Under the pieces are notes generated by a model. The model worked only from the letters and a program-made list of their open reading frames with translations, was not told the origin of the DNA and did no database searches. Below, in pieces: positions 6,885 to 12,840 of a stretch of DNA of 12,840 bases. This DNA comes from Candidatus Sediminicultor tertius (GTDB lineage Bacteria; Atribacterota; Phoenicimicrobiia; Phoenicimicrobiales; Phoenicimicrobiaceae), in NCBI GenBank assembly GCA_003527405.1, contig DPXH01000089.1, positions 1 through 12,840 of the forward strand. Direction: 5' to 3'. The stretch's first letter is position 1. Each line of letters begins with the position of its first letter. A program made the position numbers and the translations under genes.

Positions 6885-7931
6885 ATGAGAAATTTTAGGT
6901 TGATTTTAATCTTAGGATTACTAATAGTACTAATGGTTTTTGTCTTACCTGCCGAAGCAAAAACCGAGGTCTACAAGTGGAAAATGATCTCTGAAGAGGT
7001 GACGGGGGATCCCATGACGGTCTTTGCCGAGCGATTTGCTGATCTAGTAGAAAAAAAATCAAATGGGAGAATAGAAATCGAAGTCTTTCCCTATGGTACT
7101 CTTGGAGGAGAGAGGGATATAGTTGAGCTTGTTCAGATGGGAGAGATAGAATTGGGCAGTGTAGACTATGGATGGGTTGGAGGCTTTGTGCCTCAAGCTC
7201 AGGTCTTGGCTTTACAATACCTCTGGCCAAAAGATAATACCGCTAAGGTTATGCATGATGTTTGCCAGAATGGTCGGGCTATCCAACTACTGGAAGAAGG
7301 TTTTAGAAATAAAGGGTTTCAGTTATTAGGTGTATGGAGTTCAGGTTGGATGAGGGTTACCTCTAATGTTCCCATCCATTCTCCGAAAGATGTCAAAGGA
7401 CTTAAGCACAGGGTAATGGCAAATCCTATCCTGGTAAAGTCTTACAATACTTATGGCTTTAATGCACAAAGTCTAGACTATGGCGAGATCTATGGAGCTC
7501 TGCAGACTGGATTATTAGATTCACAGGTCCAGCCGATGTATGCCCACTTGAGTATGGGCTTCTATGAAGTTCAAGACTATATTACCAACTTGTGGAATGA
7601 GGCGTTTATGGTCACTCCGGTAGTTAATCGTGACCTTTTTGATAGTATACCTGAAGATCTGCAGCAGATACTTATTGACTCCTGTGCAGAACTTATAGTA
7701 CCAATGACTAACTGGTCTTTCCGGAGCAACGAACTAATAGGGATGAAGATTAGGAAGGCCAAACCAACAATTACAATTTATGAGCTAAATGACGAAGAGA
7801 TAATGCCCTTCAAAGAGCTGGCCTGGCAAGAAGGTGGTCCCGTCGATACTTACTTGAAAATCGGTGGTGAGGGTGCTAAGGAGATACTTGATGCATTGTT
7901 AACTGATATTAAGACTGCTCAAAAACAATAA
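6885..7931 (+). CDS. dctP: TRAP transporter solute-binding protein DctP, possibly TeaA/UehA-like
   Basis: This 348-residue periplasmic or surface-anchored substrate receptor has an N-terminal signal peptide: MRNFR, a hydrophobic stretch at 6-22, and cleavage expected after A25 in the AEA motif. No lipobox cysteine is present. The family Arg that binds the ligand carboxylate is R176 in LKHRVMANP. The hinge motif EIYGALQTGLLDSQVQP (201-217) corresponds to the usual E.Y.aLQtG..DgQenP, with Q216 replacing the common Asn. The EEVTGD segment (37-42) and the RVMANP wording resemble the ectoine receptor TeaA as I remember it, so ectoine-like ligands are plausible but unproven. AAAAGGAGG precedes the ATG. 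The order Q-M-P differs from the common P-Q-M order. A perfect stem-loop follows the stop. Confidence 0.93.
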   Translation: MRNFRLILILGLLIVLMVFVLPAEAKTEVYKWKMISEEVTGDPMTVFAERFADLVEKKSNGRIEIEVFPYGTLGGERDIVELVQMGEIELGSVDYGWVGGFVPQAQVLALQYLWPKDNTAKVMHDVCQNGRAIQLLEEGFRNKGFQLLGVWSSGWMRVTSNVPIHSPKDVKGLKHRVMANPILVKSYNTYGFNAQSLDYGEIYGALQTGLLDSQVQPMYAHLSMGFYEVQDYITNLWNEAFMVTPVVNRDLFDSIPEDLQQILIDSCAELIVPMTNWSFRSNELIGMKIRKAKPTITIYELNDEEIMPFKELAWQEGGPVDTYLKIGGEGAKEILDALLTDIKTAQKQ

Positions 7932-7956
7932 TAATTTTTTGTTTACTGAATTTTAG

Positions 7957-7987
7957 CCTATAGCACAGGTTTTGCCTGTGCTATAGG
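7957..7987 (+). terminator. Perfect 13-bp stem-loop after dctP, candidate terminator or 3' stabiliser
   Basis: CCTATAGCACAGG (7957-7969) and CCTGTGCTATAGG (7975-7987) are exact reverse complements around a five-base TTTTG loop, starting 25 nt after the dctP stop. The bases after it are TGGAAAG, so the U-tract of a canonical intrinsic terminator is missing. It may end transcription with a factor, protect the upstream message, or lower readthrough into the hydrolase genes. The structure is certain; the role is inferred. Confidence 0.5.
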
Positions 7988-7999
7988 TGGAAAGTTCCA
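7988..7999. promoter_or_regulatory. TGGAA-AG-TTCCA inverted repeat upstream of the hydrolase operon
   Basis: Perfect 5-bp arms TGGAA and TTCCA are separated by AG, immediately after the stem-loop and 15 bp upstream of a TATAAT. Similar TGGAA/TTCC arms occur at the iclR start (1007-1021), but there the inner spacing is four bases longer. It could be an operator overlapping a -35 region. The loop is too short for a good RNA hairpin. Confidence 0.25.
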
Positions 8000-8014
8000 G
8001 AATAAATAATCAAT

Positions 8015-8020
8015 TATAAT
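8015..8020 (+). promoter_or_regulatory. Candidate -10 box of a promoter for the M24-racemase-M20 operon
   Basis: A perfect TATAAT lies 121 bp before the M24 start codon, in the only sizeable gap of the rightward block and downstream of the stem-loop. The hexamer 17 bp upstream, AAGTTC (7992-7997), is a poor -35 match and overlaps the TGGAA/TTCCA repeat. A weak or activator-dependent promoter would fit. In AT-rich DNA a chance match is likely. Confidence 0.25.
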
Positions 8021-8102
8021 GAAATTAACTGGGTTTACAGTCATTACCATACCACGATTGTCTGCACCGTCTTTTAATGAAAGCCAAATGCACCTCACAT
8101 AA
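8019..8102 (+). other. Leader region with a 27-codon open frame and raised G+C, unexplained
   Basis: ATG at 8019 opens a 27-residue frame ending with TAA at 8100-8102. It lacks a ribosome binding site. By my count about 40 percent of bases 8021-8100 are G or C, against one in 20 for the bases just before and a T-rich stretch just after. It could be a gene remnant, a small leader peptide or a structured 5' leader. I recognise no known riboswitch. The following ACCT-CACATA-AGGT with a T-rich tail (8092 onward) is too weak a hairpin to call a terminator. Confidence 0.25.
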
Positions 8103-8140
8103 GGTTTTTATTTATTTTTTAAGCAAGGAGAAATAATTAG

Positions 8141-9310
8141 ATGTTATATTTTGATATTAATGAATATAAAGATAGGATTAAAAAAACAAAAAAAAGAATG
8201 GAAACAGAGGATATTGATGTTTTATTTATTTCGCAGCCAGCAAATATGAATTACCTTACTGGTTATGATGGTTGGAGTTTTTACGTTCATCAGGGTGTAA
8301 TTGTATTATTAGACAAAGAAGAGCCAATTTGGGTCGGCAGAGCTATGGATGCCAATGGGGCTAAAATAACTACGTTTCTTAAAGATGAAGATATAAAAGG
8401 TTACCCTGATGATTATGTCCAATCGAAATTAAAACACCCGATGCAATTTGTTGCAGATATAATTAAGGAAAAAGGATGGGGGAATAAAACGATCGCAGTT
8501 GAAATGGACCAATTTTATTTTACCCATCGTTGTTATTTAGAATTAGAAAAAGCTCTGCCTAAAGCAAAATTTAAAGATGGTAATCTTTTAGTCAATATGG
8601 TAAGGATGATAAAATCTGAAAAAGAAATTACGTTTATGAAAAGAGCAGGTGAAATTGCTGTAAAAGTTATGCAAGCGGGTATAGATTCTGTTAATGTCGG
8701 GGTTAGGGAATGCGATACGGCAGCAAATATTTCTTATGCCCAAATAAAGGGCACTAAGGAATATGGTGGTGATTATCCGGCTATAGTACCTTTGATGATG
8801 GCAGGTGAAGGAACAAGTTGCCCTCATTTGACCTGGTCTGATAGAAAGTTTAAGAATAATGAAGCTATTCTTTTAGAATTGTCTGGGGTATATAAACATT
8901 ATCATGCACCTATTGCAAGGACTATTTATCTTGGCAATCCGCCCGAGATAATGAGAGAGACTGCAGATGTTGTAATAAATGGATTGGCTAAAACACTGGA
9001 ATTTATTAAACCAGGAGTTACCTGTGAAGAAGTAGAAGCAAAGTGGAGAGATGCTATTTCCCACTCAACTGTTGTTAAGGAATCACGTTTAGGGTATTCA
9101 ATTGGCTTGAACTATCCACCTGACTGGGGCGAACAAACTTTGAGTCTGAGGCCGGGCGATAAAACTATTTTACAGCCAAATATGACCTTCCACCTTATAC
9201 CAGGCATTTGGTATAAAGAAGTTGGGTTTGAAGTAGACGCGTCAATAAAGATTACTCAAAACGGATATGAATCGTTATACGATTTTCCCATGGAACTTTT
9301 TACAAAATAA
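8141..9310 (+). CDS. doeA: M24-family creatinase-type hydrolase, ectoine hydrolase (DoeA/EutD)-like
   Basis: This 389-residue cytoplasmic protein has a creatinase N-terminal domain (about 8-150) and a pita-bread M24 domain (about 160-380). Motifs I associate with ectoine hydrolases are GYDGWSFYVHQ (41-51), MDANGAK (69-75), GYPDDYVQS with later HPM (88-101), GGDYPAIVPL (209-218), PHLTW (228-232), GYSIGLNYPPDWGE (318-331) and LSLRPGD (334-340). DoeA opens ectoine to N-acetyl-2,4-diaminobutyrate. The five metal ligands of aminopeptidase P are not conserved: the usual D.G is LELSG (245-249), sDiTRT is APIART (256-261), and the usual EPG segment is FHLIPG (350-355). This fits a metal-free creatinase-like enzyme. 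AAGGAG lies 10 nt before the ATG. It heads a block with a racemase-like and an M20 gene. The substrate is inferred; another cyclic amidine or N-acyl compound is possible. Confidence 0.8.
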   Translation: MLYFDINEYKDRIKKTKKRMETEDIDVLFISQPANMNYLTGYDGWSFYVHQGVIVLLDKEEPIWVGRAMDANGAKITTFLKDEDIKGYPDDYVQSKLKHPMQFVADIIKEKGWGNKTIAVEMDQFYFTHRCYLELEKALPKAKFKDGNLLVNMVRMIKSEKEITFMKRAGEIAVKVMQAGIDSVNVGVRECDTAANISYAQIKGTKEYGGDYPAIVPLMMAGEGTSCPHLTWSDRKFKNNEAILLELSGVYKHYHAPIARTIYLGNPPEIMRETADVVINGLAKTLEFIKPGVTCEEVEAKWRDAISHSTVVKESRLGYSIGLNYPPDWGEQTLSLRPGDKTILQPNMTFHLIPGIWYKEVGFEVDASIKITQNGYESLYDFPMELFTK

Positions 9311-9348
9311 CTCTCTATATTTCGAAAAAATTAAAAGAGAGATAGAGG
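9311..9348 (+). promoter_or_regulatory. Possible RNA hairpin covering the ribosome binding site of the racemase-like gene
   Basis: CTCTCT (9311-9316), right after the M24 stop, can pair with AGAGAG (9336-9341). CTCTAT (9313-9318) can instead pair with ATAGAG (9342-9347), which overlaps the AGAGG Shine-Dalgarno at 9344-9348. The two pairings exclude each other. This could tune translation of the downstream gene, but the stems are short and purine-rich ribosome binding sites often give such chance matches. Confidence 0.25.
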
Positions 9349-9351
9349 CAT

Positions 9352-10086
9352 ATGTTATATAAAGCCAAAAAAGGACAGGCAAGTTACGGTGAGGCCATAG
9401 GAATTCTTTTATTGGATACATCATTCGCCCCTTATATTCCAGGTGATGTGGCTAATGCCACTACTTATTCTTTCCCGGTAAGATTTAAGGAGATATCTGG
9501 TCTTACTGTTGAGAGAATATTTAATAAAGATACTACATTTTTAAATCAGTTAACTGAAGCTGGTAAAGAATTGGTAGAACATGGAGTAAGAGCTATTACG
9601 GGGGATTGTGGATTTATGGCTTTGTTCCAAAGAGAAGTGGCCAACCGATTAGAAGTTCCCGTATTTTTATCCAGTCTTCTTCAGTTACCTTTCCTGACAA
9701 GAATAATTGGTGAGGGACAAAAAATTGGGATAATTACGGCAAATTCAAAGATACTTGATGATGCTTTATTAAAAGAAGTGGGCATTAAAGATATGAATTC
9801 TGTCTATATCAAAGGAATGGAAGAGAAAGAATATTTTAGAAAAGCAATTATCGAAGAAGTTGGCTGGCTTGATTCCGAGAAGGTAGAAAAAGAAGTGGTG
9901 TATGCAGCCAAGGAAATGGTTAAAAAAGACCCGAGAATAAAGGTAATTTTATTAGAGTGCAGCTGTCTGCCTCCATATGGGGCGGCAGTTCAAGAGGCAG
10001 TAAATCTTCCGGTTTTTGATTATATCACTATGATAAATTATGTCTATTCAGCTGTTGTTAAGAAGAAATATGAAGGTTTTATGTAG
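9352..10086 (+). CDS. Asp/Glu/hydantoin racemase-superfamily protein
   Basis: This 244-residue cytoplasmic protein has the two-cysteine layout of the superfamily, whose members include aspartate, glutamate and hydantoin racemases, arylmalonate decarboxylase and maleate isomerase. The first cysteine is C86 in ITGDCGFMALFQ (82-93), and the second is C203 or C205 in LLECSCLPPYG (200-210). QKIGIITANSKIL (123-135) begins the second half-domain, and LPVFDYITMINYVY (219-232) closes it. Having both cysteines allows proton exchange on both faces, so racemase or epimerase chemistry is plausible. EutA of ectoine-utilisation clusters belongs to the same superfamily, but I cannot say this is its orthologue. 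Start at 9352, with purine-rich AGAGAGATAGAGG upstream. It lies 41 bp after the M24 gene and 49 bp before the M20 gene. Confidence 0.82.
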   Translation: MLYKAKKGQASYGEAIGILLLDTSFAPYIPGDVANATTYSFPVRFKEISGLTVERIFNKDTTFLNQLTEAGKELVEHGVRAITGDCGFMALFQREVANRLEVPVFLSSLLQLPFLTRIIGEGQKIGIITANSKILDDALLKEVGIKDMNSVYIKGMEEKEYFRKAIIEEVGWLDSEKVEKEVVYAAKEMVKKDPRIKVILLECSCLPPYGAAVQEAVNLPVFDYITMINYVYSAVVKKKYEGFM

Positions 10087-10135
10087 TTTAAAACCTAATT
10101 TTTTTATTATGGAGGGATAATATTAAGTAATACAT

Positions 10136-11341
10136 ATGAATATAAAAAAGAAAATAACAAGTCTAAAAGATGAATTAATTAAATTAAGAAGAGATTTTCA
10201 CAAAAATCCCGAGCTAGGATTTAAAGAATATAGGACTTCAAAAATTGTAGCAAATTATCTTGAAAAATGTGGATTAGATGTAAAAAGAGGTATTGCAAAA
10301 ACGGGTGTTGTTGCCCTGCTTAAAGGAAATACCCAGGGACCTACTTTACTCTTGCGTGCCGATATGGATGCCTTACCTATCCAAGAAGAAAATGAGGTAC
10401 CTTATAAATCCATAAATAATAGAATAATGCATGCCTGTGGGCATGATGCTCACACCGCTATACTCTTAGTAGCCGCGAAAATTCTTTCTGATTATAAGGA
10501 GAAAATAAAAGGAAATATTAAATTTGTCTTTCAGCCTAATGAAGAAGTTGGTGGGGCAAAAGTAATGGTAGAAGAAGGAATTCTTGAAAATCCTCAGGTA
10601 GATGCTGCGATGGCTCTACATTTATGGACGCCATTGGAAAGCGGAACAATTGGAGTGGTAGCTGGTCCTGTAACAGCAACTCTCGATATCTTTAACCTTA
10701 AGATTGAAGGGGAAGGGGGACATACAGGTTATCCGGAAAACGCAGTGGACCCAATTGTTGCATCCGCTAATATTATTCAGGCTATCCAAACCATACAGAC
10801 AAGAGAAATAAGCGCGTTAAAACCGACTATTATTATGTTTACTAAAATAAAAAGTGGAGTAAAATCTAATATTATACCTGATAAAGTTAGCTTAGAAGGA
10901 ACAATGAGATATTTGTACAAAGGTGGAGAGAAGAATGAAGAGAAACTGGAAAAAAGATTTGAAAGAATAGTAGAAGCTATTTGTAAAACTTATAGAACGA
11001 AATATAAATTGAAATTTTATAATGAGAATCAGCCAGTTATTAATGAGCTTAATATGACAAAATTGGTAAGATCTACAGCTGAAAAAGTTTTGGGGAATAT
11101 TGATAGAATTATACCTTATATGTCTACTGCTGGCGAGGATTTTTCTGAATTTGCAGATAGGGTTCCGAGTGTCTTCTACTTTGTTGGAGCTGGCAGCATA
11201 GAAAAAGAATCCCATTACCCTCATCATAATCCGCGTTTTAATATCGATGAGGATGCAATGTTAATTGGACTCGAAATGCATGTTCGCAGTGCGTTAGAAT
11301 TTTTTAATAAACAGCAAATGATTAATTTTAATACAGAGTAA
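10136..11341 (+). CDS. M20-family metallo-amidohydrolase (N-acyl-amino acid deacylase type)
   Basis: This 401-residue di-metal hydrolase of the M20D type cleaves the amide of an N-acyl amino acid or similar compound. Candidate metal ligands are C101 and H103 in MHACGHDAHT (98-107), E137 in QPNEEVGG (133-140), H162 in ALHLW, and H363 or H364 in YPHHNPRFNIDE (361-372). Asp of LRADMDALP (73-81) and catalytic Glu E136 are present. The lid-domain motif GEGGHTGYPENAVDPI (192-207) has Glu where many members have PH. No signal peptide, so cytoplasmic. The start is odd: GGAGG (10111-10115) is 20 nt from the ATG, too far for normal use, and no in-frame alternative lies between. In this operon it could deacetylate the product of the DoeA-like enzyme, replacing DoeB; this is inference. 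It is among the most AT-rich genes here. Confidence 0.9.
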   Translation: MNIKKKITSLKDELIKLRRDFHKNPELGFKEYRTSKIVANYLEKCGLDVKRGIAKTGVVALLKGNTQGPTLLLRADMDALPIQEENEVPYKSINNRIMHACGHDAHTAILLVAAKILSDYKEKIKGNIKFVFQPNEEVGGAKVMVEEGILENPQVDAAMALHLWTPLESGTIGVVAGPVTATLDIFNLKIEGEGGHTGYPENAVDPIVASANIIQAIQTIQTREISALKPTIIMFTKIKSGVKSNIIPDKVSLEGTMRYLYKGGEKNEEKLEKRFERIVEAICKTYRTKYKLKFYNENQPVINELNMTKLVRSTAEKVLGNIDRIIPYMSTAGEDFSEFADRVPSVFYFVGAGSIEKESHYPHHNPRFNIDEDAMLIGLEMHVRSALEFFNKQQMINFNTE

Positions 11342-11374
11342 AATAGTAAAAAACAAAACTCAGGAGGCGCCCAA

Positions 11375-12840
11375 ATGAAATCAGATTTACAGATAGCCCA
11401 GGAAGCAAAACTAAAACCGATTACTGAAATTGCCAAATCAATCGGAATCAAAGAAGATGAATTAGACCTCTACGGAAAATACAAAGCCAAAGTCTCTCCC
11501 GATATCTTAAAGAGGTTAAAAGATAGACCTCAAGGTAAATATATAGTTGTAACTGCCGTTACCCCTACACCTTTAGGTGAAGGTAAGACTGTAACTTCCA
11601 TCGGATTAGGCCAGGGGTTAGCTAAAATAGGTAAAAAGGTAGTTAACACCTTACGTGAACCCTCGATGGGTCCGGTCTTCGGGATTAAAGGAGGGGCAGC
11701 TGGAGGAGGATATTCCCAGGTAGTCCCCATGGAAGACTTAAATCTCCATTTTACCGGAGATATCCATGCAGTCGGAGCAGCCAATAATCTGCTCTGTGCC
11801 ATGTTAGATACCCACCTACAGAAAAAAAACAAATTAGGCATAGACATCCATAATATTAATATTAACCGGGTAGTGGACATCTCAGATAGAGCCCTCCGTC
11901 ATATTGTTATCGGTTTAGGCGGAAGGGTTAATGGTATCCCCCGGGAAACCGGTTATGATATCACTGTTGCCTCAGAAGTTATGGCTATCCTCTCTTTAGC
12001 TACCGATGTCTTTGATCTTCGAGAAAGATTAGGTCGGATGACCGTAGCCTATACCACTGATGGTAATCCCGTAACTGCCGAAGACCTAAAAGCTGCCGGT
12101 GCCATGACTGTTCTTTTAAAAGATGCCTTAAAACCAAATCTCATCCAGACCTTAGAACACGGTCCCTGCCTGATGCACTGTGGCCCTTTTGCCAATATCG
12201 CCCATGGCAATAATTCAGTTTTGGCAGACCTAATAGCCTGTAAATTAGCTGATTATGTAGTAACTGAATCAGGATTTGGTGCAGATATGGGTTTCGAGAA
12301 GATGTGTAACATAAAATGCCGCACCAGCGGCCTGAAAGTAGATTCAGCAGTAGTAGTATGTACAATAAGAGCATTAAAGATGCACGGTGGTGCTATAAAG
12401 GTAGTAGCCGGAAAACCCTTGGATCAAGAAACGCTATCACAAGAAAATTTAGAGGCAGTAGCCAAGGGTTGTGAAAACTTAGAAAAACACATAGAAAATG
12501 TCCTCTTACACGGAGTACCTCCCATAGTAGTTATCAATCGCTTCCCCACTGATACCCCGGCTGAAATTGAATTAGTTAAAGAGAAGGCTTTAGCTGCCGG
12601 AGCAACTGCTGCTGTCACTCATGAAGTCTGGGCCAAAGGAGGAGAAGGGGCAATTGAATTGGCTGAAGCTGTAGTAGAGGCTACTAAAAAGCCTACTAAC
12701 TTCCATCATCTCTACTCCTTAGATTTATCTATCAAAGAGAAGATTGAGACTATCGCCACCAAAATTTACGGTGCAGAGGGAGTTGACTATGCTGCCTTAG
12801 CTGAAAAAAAGATTAAATTATTTACCGAAGTAGGTTTCGA
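11375..12840 (+). CDS. fhs: Formate-tetrahydrofolate ligase, partial (C-terminus outside window)
   Basis: Fhs ligates formate to tetrahydrofolate with ATP to give 10-formyl-tetrahydrofolate. It serves one-carbon metabolism and, in acetogens, the methyl branch of the Wood-Ljungdahl pathway. The frame is open for 488 codons to the right edge, while the family is usually about 555 residues, so only the last part is missing. The P-loop is TPLGEGKT at 65-72. Family signatures NTLREPSMGPVFGIKGGAAG (91-110) and VVPMEDLNLHFTGDIHAVGA (116-135) are intact. AGGAGG lies 7 nt before the ATG. It begins 33 bp after the M20 gene. Its codon third positions are much richer in C and G than those of the M20 gene, so it may be an older core gene next to an acquired block. 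Confidence 0.95.
   Translation, partial: MKSDLQIAQEAKLKPITEIAKSIGIKEDELDLYGKYKAKVSPDILKRLKDRPQGKYIVVTAVTPTPLGEGKTVTSIGLGQGLAKIGKKVVNTLREPSMGPVFGIKGGAAGGGYSQVVPMEDLNLHFTGDIHAVGAANNLLCAMLDTHLQKKNKLGIDIHNININRVVDISDRALRHIVIGLGGRVNGIPRETGYDITVASEVMAILSLATDVFDLRERLGRMTVAYTTDGNPVTAEDLKAAGAMTVLLKDALKPNLIQTLEHGPCLMHCGPFANIAHGNNSVLADLIACKLADYVVTESGFGADMGFEKMCNIKCRTSGLKVDSAVVVCTIRALKMHGGAIKVVAGKPLDQETLSQENLEAVAKGCENLEKHIENVLLHGVPPIVVINRFPTDTPAEIELVKEKALAAGATAAVTHEVWAKGGEGAIELAEAVVEATKKPTNFHHLYSLDLSIKEKIETIATKIYGAEGVDYAALAEKKIKLFTEVGF

Noticed and set aside
8092..8120. Terminator-like ACCT-CACATA-AGGT followed by a T-rich stretch
   Set aside because: A four-base stem is too weak for an intrinsic terminator, and the T-rich DNA is simply the AT-rich lead to the ribosome binding site.
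9352..11341. Hydantoin utilisation cluster (racemase plus N-carbamoyl amino acid hydrolase)
   Set aside because: No hydantoinase is present and the first gene of the block carries ectoine-hydrolase-type motifs; kept only as an alternative for the two downstream genes.
1..12840. CRISPR array, tRNA, rRNA or intact insertion sequence
   Set aside because: Reading through both strands showed no regularly spaced repeats, no tRNA-like cloverleaf sequence, no rRNA segments and no transposase with a catalytic core.

Overview
The window looks like a chromosomal segment of a low-G+C, probably anaerobic bacterium. The genes use ATG starts with strong AGGAGG-type ribosome binding sites and AT-rich codons. 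A formate-tetrahydrofolate ligase, a TRAP transporter, a glutamate-dehydrogenase-type enzyme and several hydrolases suggest an amino-acid or peptide fermenter. Candidatus Atribacterota (JS1) or a clostridia-like lineage would fit, but this is an impression from gene content and not a phylogenetic result.

Layout. At the left edge two genes run leftward: an orphan double helix-turn-helix protein derived from an IS481-type transposase (466-873), then a partial conserved protein with a TGHQP motif that leaves the window (1-442). From about 1027 to the right edge everything reads rightward. First come an IclR-family regulator, ketopantoate hydroxymethyltransferase (panB), a U32-like TIM-barrel protein and a Glu/Leu/Phe/Val dehydrogenase. 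A complete TRAP transporter follows in the order dctQ-dctM-dctP. A perfect 13-bp stem-loop and a 209-bp gap end this block. A second block holds an M24 creatinase-type hydrolase with the hallmarks of ectoine hydrolase (DoeA/EutD), an Asp/Glu/hydantoin racemase-superfamily protein and an M20 amidohydrolase. The last gene is formate-tetrahydrofolate ligase (fhs), which runs off the right edge.

How the genes may work together. The most attractive reading is an uptake and hydrolysis module for a small zwitterionic cyclic or N-acylated amino acid. The TRAP system imports it, the DoeA-like enzyme opens the ring or cleaves an amide, the racemase-like protein adjusts stereochemistry, and the M20 enzyme removes an acyl group. 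The dehydrogenase would recycle nitrogen and electrons, and IclR may sense the substrate. Ectoine or hydroxyectoine is the leading candidate. However, the usual second enzyme, DoeB of the AstE/M14 type, is absent and an M20 deacylase stands in its place. DoeC and DoeD are not in the window. panB and fhs both use tetrahydrofolate one-carbon units, but whether they belong to the same pathway is open.

Base composition is mosaic. panB, the TRAP permease genes and fhs are visibly richer in G+C than the dehydrogenase, racemase and M20 genes, so the block may have been assembled from different sources.
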